This document shows, one piece after another, positions 10,143 to 19,221 of a stretch of 64,000 bases of DNA. The notes under the pieces are model-generated. The model saw only the letters and a program-made list of their open reading frames with translations. It was not told the origin of the DNA and did no database searches. Source of the DNA: Mycobacterium sp. 1164966.3 (GTDB lineage: Bacteria; Actinomycetota; Actinomycetes; Mycobacteriales; Mycobacteriaceae); NCBI RefSeq assembly GCF_001665395.1, contig NZ_LZSG01000005.1, forward strand, positions 62,001 to 126,000. The letters run 5' to 3'. How positions within the stretch are numbered: the stretch's first letter is position 1; every line of letters begins with the position of its first letter. Position numbers and translations under genes: made by a program.

Positions 10143-10784
10143 CTAGCCCGCGGCGACGTTCGGGCCCTGCTGATTCGCATCCACGTCCCGCTCGGCCGGT
10201 CCGCCCCGCAGGCCGTGCCAGAACAGCTCGATCATCAGCTCGGCTGCCTCGTCGACGTCGATGTCGCCGGTGCTGACCCTGGTGGCCATCGCCTCACCCG
10301 CACCTACCAGCGCGACCGCCATCATCTCGTGCTCGGCGTCGGGACGCGGGCTGCGGCTGCCGGCCCGCACCAGGCCGGCCACCAGCTCGATGATCTGCTC
10401 GCGACCCTCGCGCACTGTCTGGGCGAACACCTGCGAGCTGGTGGCCTGGGTGTACATCACGATCCACGATGCCCGGTTGGCATCGATATAGCGTAAGAAC
10501 GCCACTATCGTGTTGCGCAGCAGGTCTTTTGGGCTCTGTTCGAAGTCGATGTCGGCGCGCACCGCGTCGATGAACCGGCCCATCTCCCGGTTCAGGCAGG
10601 CGCCGAACAGGTCCTCTTTGGAGCCGTAGTACAGGTACAGCATCGGCTTCGAGATCTGCGCCTCGGCGGCGATAGTGTCCATCGACGTCTCGTGATAGCC
10701 GTTGACCGAGAACATCTGCACGGCGGCGTCCAGCATCTGCTGTTCCCGGACAGCACGCGGTAGCCGCTTGGTACCACCCGCCAT
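10143..10784 (-). CDS. TetR-family regulator (Rv0238-like)
   Basis: The protein (213 aa from ATG 10784) begins MAGGTKRLPRAVREQQM, as its M. tuberculosis orthologue Rv0238 does. It has a TetR HTH (ETSMDTIAAEAQISKPMLYLYYGSKEDLF, written here only as a description of residues about 31-59). The C-terminal ligand domain is all-helical. I chose 10784 over the longer frame from 10835 because AGAGG lies 5 bases upstream and the orthologue starts there. The sequence just upstream (10817-10830) carries a palindrome shared with the fadA2/fabG4 gap and related to one before fadE5, so it probably controls itself and these beta-oxidation genes. Confidence 0.9.
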   Translation of the reverse strand: MAGGTKRLPRAVREQQMLDAAVQMFSVNGYHETSMDTIAAEAQISKPMLYLYYGSKEDLFGACLNREMGRFIDAVRADIDFEQSPKDLLRNTIVAFLRYIDANRASWIVMYTQATSSQVFAQTVREGREQIIELVAGLVRAGSRSPRPDAEHEMMAVALVGAGEAMATRVSTGDIDVDEAAELMIELFWHGLRGGPAERDVDANQQGPNVAAG

Positions 10785-10816
10785 GGATGCCTCTGATGCC
10801 TCTCTAGCCTGTCTAT

Positions 10817-10830
10817 CTGACTCCAGAGTA
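10817..10830. promoter_or_regulatory. Operator candidate upstream of the TetR gene
   Basis: On the minus strand this reads TACTCTGGAGTCAG, containing ACTC-TG-GAGT. Its core differs by one base from the fadA2/fabG4 palindrome. It lies 33 bases before the TetR start and fits autoregulation. Confidence 0.5.
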
Positions 10831-10847
10831 GGCAACGCGCGGTCGTG

Positions 10848-12005
10848 TTAGTGCCCGCACCCCGGCTTGACCTGCTTCATCTTCGCGATCCGCACCACCG
10901 AAGCGTCGACCGCCGCCTTGTCTAGCTTGCCGTCGTTCCAGGCCTGTTCCAGCGCCTTGAGGACCGCGGGCACCTCTTTGGTGGTGACCCAGAGCGCGAT
11001 GTCGGTGCCGGCCTGCAGGCTGCGCAGCACCGCCTCCGATACGCCGAACCGGTCGGATATCGCCGCCATGCTGGACAGGTCGTCGCTGAAGATCGGGCCG
11101 TCGAAAGCCGGAGCGCCGTAACCCGTCCCGGTCCGCAACAACTGCACCGCGGCCCGGCTTAGGGTGGCCGGGTCGTCACCGGTCAACTCGGGAACCTGCA
11201 GGTGACCGACCATGACGCCGACCGGGTTGGTCGTCACCAGCGCCCGGTAGGGCACCAAGTCGTTGTTCTGCAGGTCGCTCAGCGGCGGCGTGACAACCCC
11301 GCCCTTGTGTGAGTCGCCCGAGCCGTGCCCGTGGCCCGGGAAGTGCTTGAGCACCGGCAGCAGGCCGGCGTCACGCAGGCCCTGGGCGTAAGCCCCGGCG
11401 TAGTCGGTGACGGTCTTCGGATCGGCGCCGAAGGACCGGTCCCCGATCACGGTGTCGTCAGGGGCGCTGGTCACGTCGACCACCGGCGCAAAGTCGATGG
11501 TGATGCCCAATGCGCGCATCTTGCGGCCGCGCTCGAGCGCCAAGTCGTGGACGTATTGCGCCGTTTGTGTTTGTGCCAGCTCGCGAGGCGACGGCGACTC
11601 CCCGATCCGCTTCTTCAACCGCGAGACCCGGCCGCCCTCCTCGTCCACGCTCACGGCCAGCGGCAGCTTGCCGGCGCTCTTGGCGATCTCGGCGAGGGGG
11701 CCGTCGAAAATCGACAGGTCCGTCCAGCTGCCGATGAAGATCCCGCCGACGTGATAGGTAGTGACGACGGCCTTGGCGTCGTCGGCGTTCTGCACGCCCA
11801 CCATGAGCAGCTGGGCCAGCTTTTCCTGCAGTGACAGACCGGCCGGGACGCCGGTCGGGTCGGTGCACAGCGGCGGAGCGGGAGGGGGCGCGCTGACCTT
11901 GGTCGAGGTGGCGGCGGGTGGCCGCCCGCTGTGACCGCAGCCCGCCAGCGCCGATGCTGCGACTCCTATTGCCAAAGCTGCAGCCAGGGTGCGCCGAAAA
12001 GCCAT
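10848..12005 (-). CDS. lpqI: Lipoprotein LpqI, GH3 beta-N-acetylglucosaminidase (NagZ type)
   Basis: This 385-residue protein has a lipoprotein signal ending in LAGC, which would place the lipidated Cys at residue 23, followed by a Pro/Ala-rich linker. The body is a glycoside hydrolase family 3 barrel with the NagZ hallmark KHFPGHGHGSGDSHKG and the later SDDLSSM segment carrying the expected nucleophile Asp. It should act at the outer face of the membrane, removing N-acetylglucosamine from peptidoglycan fragments during cell-wall recycling, as reported for the M. tuberculosis orthologue Rv0237. It lies just upstream of the TetR gene on the same strand. Confidence 0.95.
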   Translation of the reverse strand: MAFRRTLAAALAIGVAASALAGCGHSGRPPAATSTKVSAPPPAPPLCTDPTGVPAGLSLQEKLAQLLMVGVQNADDAKAVVTTYHVGGIFIGSWTDLSIFDGPLAEIAKSAGKLPLAVSVDEEGGRVSRLKKRIGESPSPRELAQTQTAQYVHDLALERGRKMRALGITIDFAPVVDVTSAPDDTVIGDRSFGADPKTVTDYAGAYAQGLRDAGLLPVLKHFPGHGHGSGDSHKGGVVTPPLSDLQNNDLVPYRALVTTNPVGVMVGHLQVPELTGDDPATLSRAAVQLLRTGTGYGAPAFDGPIFSDDLSSMAAISDRFGVSEAVLRSLQAGTDIALWVTTKEVPAVLKALEQAWNDGKLDKAAVDASVVRIAKMKQVKPGCGH

Positions 12006-12137
12006 CGGGCCATGTTGTCATGGCCGTCCGGCGCGCCGTGTCACGGGCGCGCCGAAAGATGTCGTTTGCAGTGTTAGGCAGGTCAAATACTGTTACCTTT
12101 GCCACAGCTCCTATTGACTGGCAGGGAGGAGCCAGCG

Positions 12138-12410
12138 ATGACCGGGTTTTCGCGTGGCGCGCGGGCCGGCATCGCGGCGGGATTGTTGATCGCCGCCGCC
12201 GCGACCATCGGCGCCACGGCGGACGACCACATGCCTGCCCAGCGCGCGCCGGCTCCGGGCGCGCCGCATCTGGTGGAATACGGCGGTCGCTGTTACGGCG
12301 GGTATTGCGTGCCCGCAGTGCCGGCGATCCCCGCTCCGCCCGCGGTGCCCGCGCCGCCCTGCAACAGCGTCCAGAGTTGCAGGAACAAGCTGCCGCCGGG
12401 ACTGCGGTAA
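12138..12410 (+). CDS. Small secreted Pro-rich, four-Cys protein (90 aa)
   Basis: ATG 12138 follows GGAGGA by 7 bases and gives a 90-residue protein. A cleavable-looking signal (about 1-31, Arg-containing n-region then an Ala/Ile/Leu core) precedes a mature part of about 55-60 residues. That part holds two Cys pairs, RCYGGYC and CNSVQSC, either side of a Pro-rich stretch (PAVPAIPAPPAVPAPP). It shares the string VEYG-x-R with the DUF2613 peptide encoded next. It is divergent from lpqI and begins the run leading to aftD. No family recognised; an exported, possibly disulfide-bonded peptide is the best description. Confidence 0.75.
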   Translation: MTGFSRGARAGIAAGLLIAAAATIGATADDHMPAQRAPAPGAPHLVEYGGRCYGGYCVPAVPAIPAPPAVPAPPCNSVQSCRNKLPPGLR

Positions 12411-12517
12411 GCGGCCTGAAGACGCTTGACACTGTTCTGCTAGGTTGGCGCTTACGCTGCTGTGGCACTCCAATGGACATGCCACGCCGCGACCGCACAC
12501 CCGCAAGGAGCCAATCG

Positions 12518-12691
12518 ATGAATCGGATCATTGCGCCCGCCGCTGCGAGCGTGGTGGTTGGTTTGTTGCTCGGCGCGGCCGCGATTTTCGGGATCACCCT
12601 GATGGTGCAGCAGGACACGAAGCCGCCACTTCCCGGGGGCGACCCGTCGTCGTCGGTTCTCAACCGGGTCGAGTACGGCAACCGTAGCTAG
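12518..12691 (+). CDS. Small secreted/membrane protein, DUF2613 family (Rv0236A-like)
   Basis: This 57-residue protein begins MNRIIAPAAASVVVGLLLGA, one N-terminal hydrophobic helix, and ends in a short polar tail with PPLPGGDPSSSVLN and VEYGNR. It matches the M. tuberculosis peptide Rv0236A (DUF2613) almost residue for residue, from memory. ATG 12518 has AAGGAG 7 bases upstream. The stop lies 7 bases before the aftD start, and the pair is conserved together, so it may serve the arabinosyltransferase. Its function is unknown. Confidence 0.92.
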   Translation: MNRIIAPAAASVVVGLLLGAAAIFGITLMVQQDTKPPLPGGDPSSSVLNRVEYGNRS

Positions 12692-12698
12692 CCCGGCG

Positions 12699-15600
12699 GT
12701 GACGCCGGCGGCGGCGTCACCGGCGGAAACCGCCTCCGCTATCCCGCTGTCCCGGAAATGGTTGCTGGTGGCCGGGATGGTCGCCCTGGCGTTGACCTTC
12801 GGGCAGTCGCCCGGACAGATCTCGCCCGACACCAAGCTCGACCTGACCGCCAACCCGCTGCGCTTCCTGGCCCGCGCCACCAACCTGTGGAACAGCGAGT
12901 TGCCGTTCGGCCAGGCGCAGAACCAGGCCTACGGATACCTGTTTCCGCATGGCACGTTCTTCCTGGCAGGCCACCTGCTGGGGGTGCCGGGCTGGATCAC
13001 CCAGCGGCTGTGGTGGGCGCTGCTGCTCACAGCCGGCTTCTGGGGGCTGCTGCGAGTCGCTGAGGCGCTGGGCATCGGCACCCCGACGTCGCGGGTGATC
13101 GGCGCGGTGGCGTTCGCGCTGTCACCACGGGTGCTGACCACCCTCGGGTCGATCTCGTCGGAAACCTTGCCGATGATGCTGGCGCCGTGGGTGCTGCTGC
13201 CCACGATTCTGGCGCTGCGGGGGAATTCCGGGCGGTCAGTCCGTGTCCTGGCTGCGCAGGCCGGTGTCGCGGTCGCCCTGATGGGCGCCGTCAACGCCAT
13301 CGCGACGCTGGCCGGATGTCTGCCCGCGGTGATCTGGTGGGCCTGTCACGGGCCGAACCGGCTGTGGTGGCGATATACCGGATGGTGGGTGCTGGCTCTC
13401 GGCCTGGCGACATCGTGGTGGGTGGTGGCACTGAGCCTGCTGCGCAAGGTCAGTCCACCGTTCCTGGATTTCATCGAATCCTCCGGCGTGACGACCCAGT
13501 GGTCGTCGCTGACCGAGATGCTGCGCGGCACAGACAGCTGGACCCCGTTCGTGGCGCCGGACGCGACCGCGGGCGCCCCGCTGGTCTCGGTATCGGCTGC
13601 CGTCCTGGGCACTTGTCTGGTCGCGGCGGCCGGCCTGGCCGGGCTCGCCAGCCGCGCCATGCCGGCACGCGGCCGTCTGGTGACGATGCTGCTGACCGGA
13701 GTGGTCCTGATGGCGATCGGCTACAGCGGCGGGCTGGGCTCACCGGTGGCCGTCGAGGTGCAGGCCTTCCTGGACGCGGCCGGCGCGCCGCTGCGCAACG
13801 TCCACAAGCTGGGCTCGGTGATCCGGATCCCGCTGGTGCTGGGTATCGCGCAGTTGCTGGGCCGACTGCCGCGTCCGGCTGGCACGCCGCTGGCAGGGTG
13901 GCTGCGCACGTTCGCACACCCCGAGCGGGACAAGCGAGTCGCGGTCGGCGTCGTGGTCTTGGCCGCGCTGACGGTCAGCACCTCGCTGGCGTGGACCGGC
14001 CGGCTCGCCCCGCCGGGAACGTTCAGCGCGATACCCGAGTACTGGCACGACGCCGCCGACTGGCTCGACAAGCACAACGCTAGGGCCGGCCACGCAGCGC
14101 GGGTGCTGGTGGTTCCGGGCGCGCCGTTCGCCACCCAGGTCTGGGGTACCAGCCATGACGAACCGCTGCAGGTGCTGGGCAGTAGCCCATGGGGGGTGCG
14201 CGACTCCATCCCGTTGACGCCGCCGCAGACCATTCGGGCGCTGGATTCGGTGCAGCGTCTCTTCGCCGCCGGGCGCCCTTCACCCGGTCTCGCGGATACC
14301 CTTGCCCGGCAAGGCATTTCCTATGTCGTGGTGCGCAACGATCTGGACCCGGAGACTTCGCGGTCGGCGCGTCCGATCCTGGTACAGCGCACCGTCACGG
14401 GCTCACCCGGCTTGCGGAAGGTGGCCGAGTTCGGTGCACCGGTGGGCGCGGGCGCATTGGCCGGCTTCGTCACCGACAGCGGGCTGCGGCCGCGGTATCC
14501 CGCGGTGGAGATCTATCGCGTTGACGCCGCGGGTAATTCGGGCGCGCCCTACTTTGCCGACATCGATCGGATGACCCGCGTCGCCGGCGGACCGGAGGCG
14601 CTGCTGCGGCTCGACGAACGCCAGCGGCTGCTCGGCCGGCCTGGGCTGGGGCCGGTGCTGATGACAGCAGACGCCGGCAGCGCGGGACTAGCGCCACCAG
14701 TCGGCGTCGTACTCACCGACACCCCGCTGGCGCGCGAAACCGACTACGGCCGGGTCGATCACCACTCTTCGGCGATCCGGACCGTTGACGACGCCCGGCA
14801 CACGTTCAACCGGGTACTCGACTACCCGGCCCCGGGCGCCTCTACCGTCTTCGGCGCGTGGAACGGCGGCCGCATCACGGCATCGAGCTCGGCGTCGGAT
14901 GCCACCGCACTGCCAGACGTCACACCGGCGACCTCGCCCACCGCCGCGATCGACGGCGATCCGGCGACCGCCTGGGTGTCCAACTCGCTGCAGTCAGCCG
15001 TCGGCCAGTGGTTGCGAGTGGATTTCGACCGACCGGTGGCCAACGCCGTCATCACGCTGACGCCGAGCGCGACCGCGGTCGGCGCCCAGGTCCGTCGGGT
15101 CCAGATCGAAACGGCTAGCGGCACAACCACTCTGCGGTTCAGCGAGCCGGGCAAGCCACTGACTACCGCGTTGCCGTACGGAGAGACATCCTGGGTGCGG
15201 ATCACCGCGACCGCCACCGACGACGGGTCCGCCGGGGTGCAATTCGGTATCACCGACCTGACGCTCACCGAGTATGACGCGTCGGGTTTCGCGCACCCCG
15301 TCGAGCTGCGCCACACCGTGCTGGTTCCCGGTCCGCCGCCGGGTTCTGCCGTCGCGGGATGGGACCTGGGAGCGGAGCTGCTGGGCAGGCCGGGCTGTGC
15401 CCAGGCGCCCGACGGCGTGCGGTGCGCGGCAGCCATGGCGCTGACGCCGGAGGAGCCGGTCAATTTAAGTCGAACGCTGAGCGTGCCCAATCCGGTGTCG
15501 GTGACGCCGACGCTGTGGGTGCGGCCGCGGCAGGGTCCCAAGCTGGCCGAGCTGGTCGCCGAACCGGATACCACTCGCGCTCACGGTGATTCCGATCTGG

Positions 15601-16961
15601 TGGACGTCCTCGGCTCGTCGTACGCGGCCACCGACGGTGATCCGGCCACCGCATGGACCGCGCCGCAGCGGGTGGTGCAGCAGAAGACCCCACCCACACT
15701 GACTATCAAGCTTCCGCGACCCACCGAGGTCAGCGCGCTGCGCCTGATCCTCAGTCCCTCGGCGTTGCCCGCACGCCCGACGGTGGTCGCCGTCAATCTC
15801 GGCGACGGACCGCAGGTCCGGCAATTGAAGCCCGGCGGCAGCGATTCCGGCAGTGAGCAGCAGACCTTGTCAGTCAAGGCCCGGGTCACGGACACCGTGA
15901 CGATGAGCCTGCTGGACTGGGAAGACCTCATCGACCGCAATGCGCTCGGGTTCGACCAGCTCAAGCCGCCGGGCCTGGCCGAGATCGCGGTGCTCGGCGC
16001 CGACGGCAGCCCAATCGCGCCCGCCGACGCCAACCGCAACCGTTCGCGCGAGATCGTGGTCGACTGCGAGCACGGGCCGGTCATCGCGGTCGCCGGCCGT
16101 TTTGTGCACACCTCGATCCGGACCACGGTGGGCGCGTTGCTGGACGACCAGCCGCTTGCAACGGATGTCTGTGACCGCGACCCGCTAGCGCTGCCGGCGG
16201 GTAAACAGGAACTGCTGATCAGCCCCGGTCCGCAGTTCGTCGTGGACGGCATCAGGCTGCACGTGTCCGGCGCGGCCGAGTCGCCTGGTGCCACAGCGAC
16301 TTCCGCGACCACCGGGGGCTGGGGTCCCGACCACCGCGAGGTGCGGGCGCCCGCCTCGACAACAAGCCGGGTGCTGGTAGTCCCGGAAAGCATCAACCCC
16401 GGCTGGGTGGCGCGCACCAGCGCCGGCGTGCGGTTGACACCGGTCGCCGTCAACGGGTGGCAGCAGGGTTGGGTATTGCCTCCCGGTGACCCCGGAACCA
16501 TCACCCTGACGTTCGTCTCCAACTCGCTGTACCGGGCGGGCCTGGGAGTGGGCCTGGCCTTGCTGCCGTTGCTGGCCCTACTGGCGTTTTGGCGCGCCAG
16601 GCCGGCAAGCCGCGACGACCCGCCCGTGCGGCCCTGGACACCCGGGCCGTGGGCCGCCGTCGCGGTAGTGGCCGCCGGGGCGATGATCTCCGGCGTGGCC
16701 GGTGTCGTCGTGGTTCTCGCGGCATTCGGGCTGCGGTATGCGCTGAGCGATCCAAGGCGATGTGACCGGGTGACGATGTGGCTCAGCGCCGGCGGGCTGA
16801 TCCTGGCCGGGGCTGCGCTGTCCCGGCACCCGTGGCGATCGGTCGACGGCTACGCGGGCCACTCCGCGAATGTGCAACTGCTGGCCCTTGTTTCGCTCGC
16901 GGCGGTGGCCGCATCCGTGGTGACGACGCCTTCTCGCGCGCGGCCGGCGCGCGGCGAGTGA
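12699..16961 (+). CDS. aftD: Arabinofuranosyltransferase AftD
   Basis: This 1420-residue protein is the giant GT-C enzyme AftD. About ten membrane helices in the first ~430 residues precede a very large periplasmic region and a final pair of helices near the C-terminus (about 1270-1420). The periplasmic part contains discoidin-like (F5/8C) carbohydrate-binding repeats, for example the TAAIDGDPATAWVSN and AATDGDPATAWTAP segments. It adds arabinofuranose from decaprenyl-phospho-arabinose to arabinogalactan and lipoarabinomannan. GTG 12699 is 7 bases after the DUF2613 gene. Orthologue of Rv0236c, with comparable length. It is essential in mycobacteria, as reported. Confidence 0.96.
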   Translation: MTPAAASPAETASAIPLSRKWLLVAGMVALALTFGQSPGQISPDTKLDLTANPLRFLARATNLWNSELPFGQAQNQAYGYLFPHGTFFLAGHLLGVPGWITQRLWWALLLTAGFWGLLRVAEALGIGTPTSRVIGAVAFALSPRVLTTLGSISSETLPMMLAPWVLLPTILALRGNSGRSVRVLAAQAGVAVALMGAVNAIATLAGCLPAVIWWACHGPNRLWWRYTGWWVLALGLATSWWVVALSLLRKVSPPFLDFIESSGVTTQWSSLTEMLRGTDSWTPFVAPDATAGAPLVSVSAAVLGTCLVAAAGLAGLASRAMPARGRLVTMLLTGVVLMAIGYSGGLGSPVAVEVQAFLDAAGAPLRNVHKLGSVIRIPLVLGIAQLLGRLPRPAGTPLAGWLRTFAHPERDKRVAVGVVVLAALTVSTSLAWTGRLAPPGTFSAIPEYWHDAADWLDKHNARAGHAARVLVVPGAPFATQVWGTSHDEPLQVLGSSPWGVRDSIPLTPPQTIRALDSVQRLFAAGRPSPGLADTLARQGISYVVVRNDLDPETSRSARPILVQRTVTGSPGLRKVAEFGAPVGAGALAGFVTDSGLRPRYPAVEIYRVDAAGNSGAPYFADIDRMTRVAGGPEALLRLDERQRLLGRPGLGPVLMTADAGSAGLAPPVGVVLTDTPLARETDYGRVDHHSSAIRTVDDARHTFNRVLDYPAPGASTVFGAWNGGRITASSSASDATALPDVTPATSPTAAIDGDPATAWVSNSLQSAVGQWLRVDFDRPVANAVITLTPSATAVGAQVRRVQIETASGTTTLRFSEPGKPLTTALPYGETSWVRITATATDDGSAGVQFGITDLTLTEYDASGFAHPVELRHTVLVPGPPPGSAVAGWDLGAELLGRPGCAQAPDGVRCAAAMALTPEEPVNLSRTLSVPNPVSVTPTLWVRPRQGPKLAELVAEPDTTRAHGDSDLVDVLGSSYAATDGDPATAWTAPQRVVQQKTPPTLTIKLPRPTEVSALRLILSPSALPARPTVVAVNLGDGPQVRQLKPGGSDSGSEQQTLSVKARVTDTVTMSLLDWEDLIDRNALGFDQLKPPGLAEIAVLGADGSPIAPADANRNRSREIVVDCEHGPVIAVAGRFVHTSIRTTVGALLDDQPLATDVCDRDPLALPAGKQELLISPGPQFVVDGIRLHVSGAAESPGATATSATTGGWGPDHREVRAPASTTSRVLVVPESINPGWVARTSAGVRLTPVAVNGWQQGWVLPPGDPGTITLTFVSNSLYRAGLGVGLALLPLLALLAFWRARPASRDDPPVRPWTPGPWAAVAVVAAGAMISGVAGVVVVLAAFGLRYALSDPRRCDRVTMWLSAGGLILAGAALSRHPWRSVDGYAGHSANVQLLALVSLAAVAASVVTTPSRARPARGE

Positions 16962-17031
16962 CTTCGGGGGCTGGCGAGCCGGGTTTACGGCTGATTCACT
17001 TGGATACACCACCGTCCGAGGAGTTACGGCC

Positions 17032-18471
17032 ATGGGATGGTTTTCGGCACCTGAATACTGGCTAAGCAGATTGGTGCTCGAACGCGGCGTGGCTGCGATC
17101 TACCTGATCGCGTTCGTAGCGGCCGGGATGCAGTTCCGCGCGCTGATCGGTGAGCACGGAATGCTGCCGGTACCACGGTTTTTGGCGGGACTGTCGTTCT
17201 GGAAAGCGCCGAGTCTCTTCCACCTGCGCTACTCGGATCGGCTGTTCGCAGCCGTAGCCTGGTCGGGTGCGGGGCTCTCGGCGGCCGTAGTCGCCGGCGC
17301 GGCGGATGCCGTGCCATTGTGGGCCGCGATGGTTATATGGCTGACGCTGTGGGTGCTCTACTTGTCGATCGTCAATGTCGGGCAGACGTGGTATTCGTTC
17401 GGCTGGGAGTCGCTGCTGCTCGAGACCGGGTTCCTGATGGTCTTCGTCGGCAACGACCGCGCGGCGCCGCCGGTGCTGACGATGTGGTTGGTGCGCTGGT
17501 TGCTGTTCCGGGTCGAGTTCGGCGCCGGGCTGATCAAGATGCGCGGCGACCGATGCTGGCGCGATCTGACCTGCCTGTACTACCACCACGAGACCCAGCC
17601 CATGCCAGGGCCGTTGAGCTGGTTCTTCCATCATCTTCCTAAGCCGTTGCACCGAATCGAGGTGGCGGGCAACCATTTCGCTCAGCTCGTCGTGCCGTTC
17701 GGCTTGTTCGCGCCGCAGCCGGTGGCGAGCGTGGCCGCCGCGATCATCGTCGTGACGCAGCTGTGGCTGGTGGCATCTGGCAACTTCGCCTGGCTCAATT
17801 GGATCACGATCGTCCTGGCCTGCAGCGCGATCGATCAGTCGTCGGTGTCCGCGGTGCTGCACGTGACCGCCCCTATGCCGGAACCGCCGCTGTGGTTCGT
17901 CGGGGTGGTGATCGCCTTCACCACAGCGGTGCTAGTGCTGAGCTACTGGCCCGCACGCAACATGTTGTCGTCGCATCAGCGAATGAACGCGTCTTTTAAC
18001 GCATTTCATTTGATCAACACTTACGGGGCATTTGGCAGCATCGGCCGGACTCGCCGCGAGGTGGTGATCGAAGGCACCGACGAAGCCCGGATCACCGGCC
18101 AAACCGTCTGGAAGGAATACGGATTCAAAGGCAAGCCCGGTGCGGTGCGCCGACTACCACGGCAATGGGCGCCCTATCATCTCCGCCTGGACTGGCTGAT
18201 GTGGTTCGCCGCTATCTCGCCGGGCTACGCGCAGCCCTGGCTGCAGCCGTTCATGGAACGGCTGCTGCGCAACGACCCGCACACGCTACGTCTGTTGCAG
18301 CACAACCCTTTCCCCGAGACACCGCCCCGGTATGTGCGTGCAGAGCTCTATCAGTACCGCTTCACCACCTGGGCCGAGTTGCGACGCGAGCACGCCTGGT
18401 GGCACCGCGCCCGCATCAGCATGTACACCCGTCCGATGACATTGCAGAAAGTAGCGTCGCGTAAGGGTTGA
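17032..18471 (+). CDS. Lipase maturation factor (LMF) family membrane protein (Rv0235c-like)
   Basis: This 479-residue protein shows the LMF layout: many hydrophobic helices through residue ~320, the family signatures YLSIVNVGQTWYSFGWESLL and RVEFGAGLIKMRGDRCWRDL, and a soluble C-terminal part with VVIEGT and YGFKGKPG, ending with a WHRARISMY segment. ATG 17032 has GGAG upstream. It follows aftD by 70 bases on the same strand, and M. tuberculosis Rv0235c has the same position. LMF1 in vertebrates aids folding of secreted lipases; a bacterial role in maturation of exported esterases is plausible but unproven. Confidence 0.88.
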   Translation: MGWFSAPEYWLSRLVLERGVAAIYLIAFVAAGMQFRALIGEHGMLPVPRFLAGLSFWKAPSLFHLRYSDRLFAAVAWSGAGLSAAVVAGAADAVPLWAAMVIWLTLWVLYLSIVNVGQTWYSFGWESLLLETGFLMVFVGNDRAAPPVLTMWLVRWLLFRVEFGAGLIKMRGDRCWRDLTCLYYHHETQPMPGPLSWFFHHLPKPLHRIEVAGNHFAQLVVPFGLFAPQPVASVAAAIIVVTQLWLVASGNFAWLNWITIVLACSAIDQSSVSAVLHVTAPMPEPPLWFVGVVIAFTTAVLVLSYWPARNMLSSHQRMNASFNAFHLINTYGAFGSIGRTRREVVIEGTDEARITGQTVWKEYGFKGKPGAVRRLPRQWAPYHLRLDWLMWFAAISPGYAQPWLQPFMERLLRNDPHTLRLLQHNPFPETPPRYVRAELYQYRFTTWAELRREHAWWHRARISMYTRPMTLQKVASRKG

Positions 18472-18494
18472 CGCCCCTCGTTTGCCCGACGTTT

Positions 18495-18556
18495 CGCCGA
18501 GCGTGTTCTGAGGGCGAATTTTGGGCGATTTTTTCGCCGTGACAGCACGCTCGGCG
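18495..18556. repeat. Inverted repeat with GCCGAGCGTG arms (cruciform/terminator)
   Basis: Arms CGCCGAGCGTG (18495-18505) and CACGCTCGGCG (18546-18556) are perfect complements. Inside is a second pair GGCGAA/TTCGCC with AT-rich centre. It lies just after the LMF-like gene and a related element sits at 23781-23843. A terminator role is likely. Confidence 0.7.
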
Positions 18557-18593
18557 CACAACATTCACGACCATCGCCCGGGACACGGGTGCA

Positions 18594-19170
18594 TCAGGGT
18601 GTAGATGCCGCACTGCCCTCCGACGCCACGGGTGGAGTGGAACCTGACACCGTCTCGCCTTGAAACTTGCTCAGCCGCAACGCTGCTGGCGCGCTGGTGG
18701 GGACTACGGGTTTCAATGGCTCGACCGGCTGCATCCGCTGGTAGCCGGCGCCGAGCTCTGGGCGTGCGTCGGATTCTCCTTTGTTGGGCCAGAAGGAGGC
18801 TGCCCGCTCGGCCTGCGCCGTGATGGTCAGCGACGGGTTCACCCCGATGTTCGCCGAAATCGCCGATCCGTCGAAGATGTGCAAACCCGGATGCCCGAAC
18901 ACTCGGTGGTACGGATCGATCACTCCGCGTTGCGCAGAGTCTCCAATCACGCAGCCGCCCAGGAAGTGCGCGGTCATGGGGACGTCGAAGATCTCGCCTA
19001 TGCTGCCCCACGGCAAGCCGTTGATATCGCGGGCGAGCGTCCGGACGGCCTCGTTGGCGGCCGGAATCCAGGTCGGGTTGGGTACACCGTGACCTTGCCG
19101 CGACGACAGCTTGATCCGTCTTCTGCGGCCTCACCAGCGAAGGGCTGAAATCCTTGGCGCGCAACACACC
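18594..19170 (-). pseudogene. Remnant of a GMC oxidoreductase (cholesterol-oxidase-like C-terminus)
   Basis: The frame ending at 18594 encodes about 170 residues with no usable start: it reads back through NPTWIPAANEAV to a TGA near 19133. It contains TAHFLGGCVIGD, GLHIFDGSAIS and NPSLTITAQAERA, the FAD/active-site C-terminal hallmarks of GMC oxidoreductases such as ChoD. Upstream, similarity may continue in another frame (LRAKDFSPSLV near 19150), indicating a frameshift, and then stops at the GNAT gene. The FAD-binding N-terminal two thirds are missing. This is a degraded copy; any substrate is unknown. Confidence 0.8.
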
Positions 19171-19221
19171 GTTCAGGCGGTAACGTCTTTACCAGCGACC
19201 AACACTGCCATAGGGGGTCCC

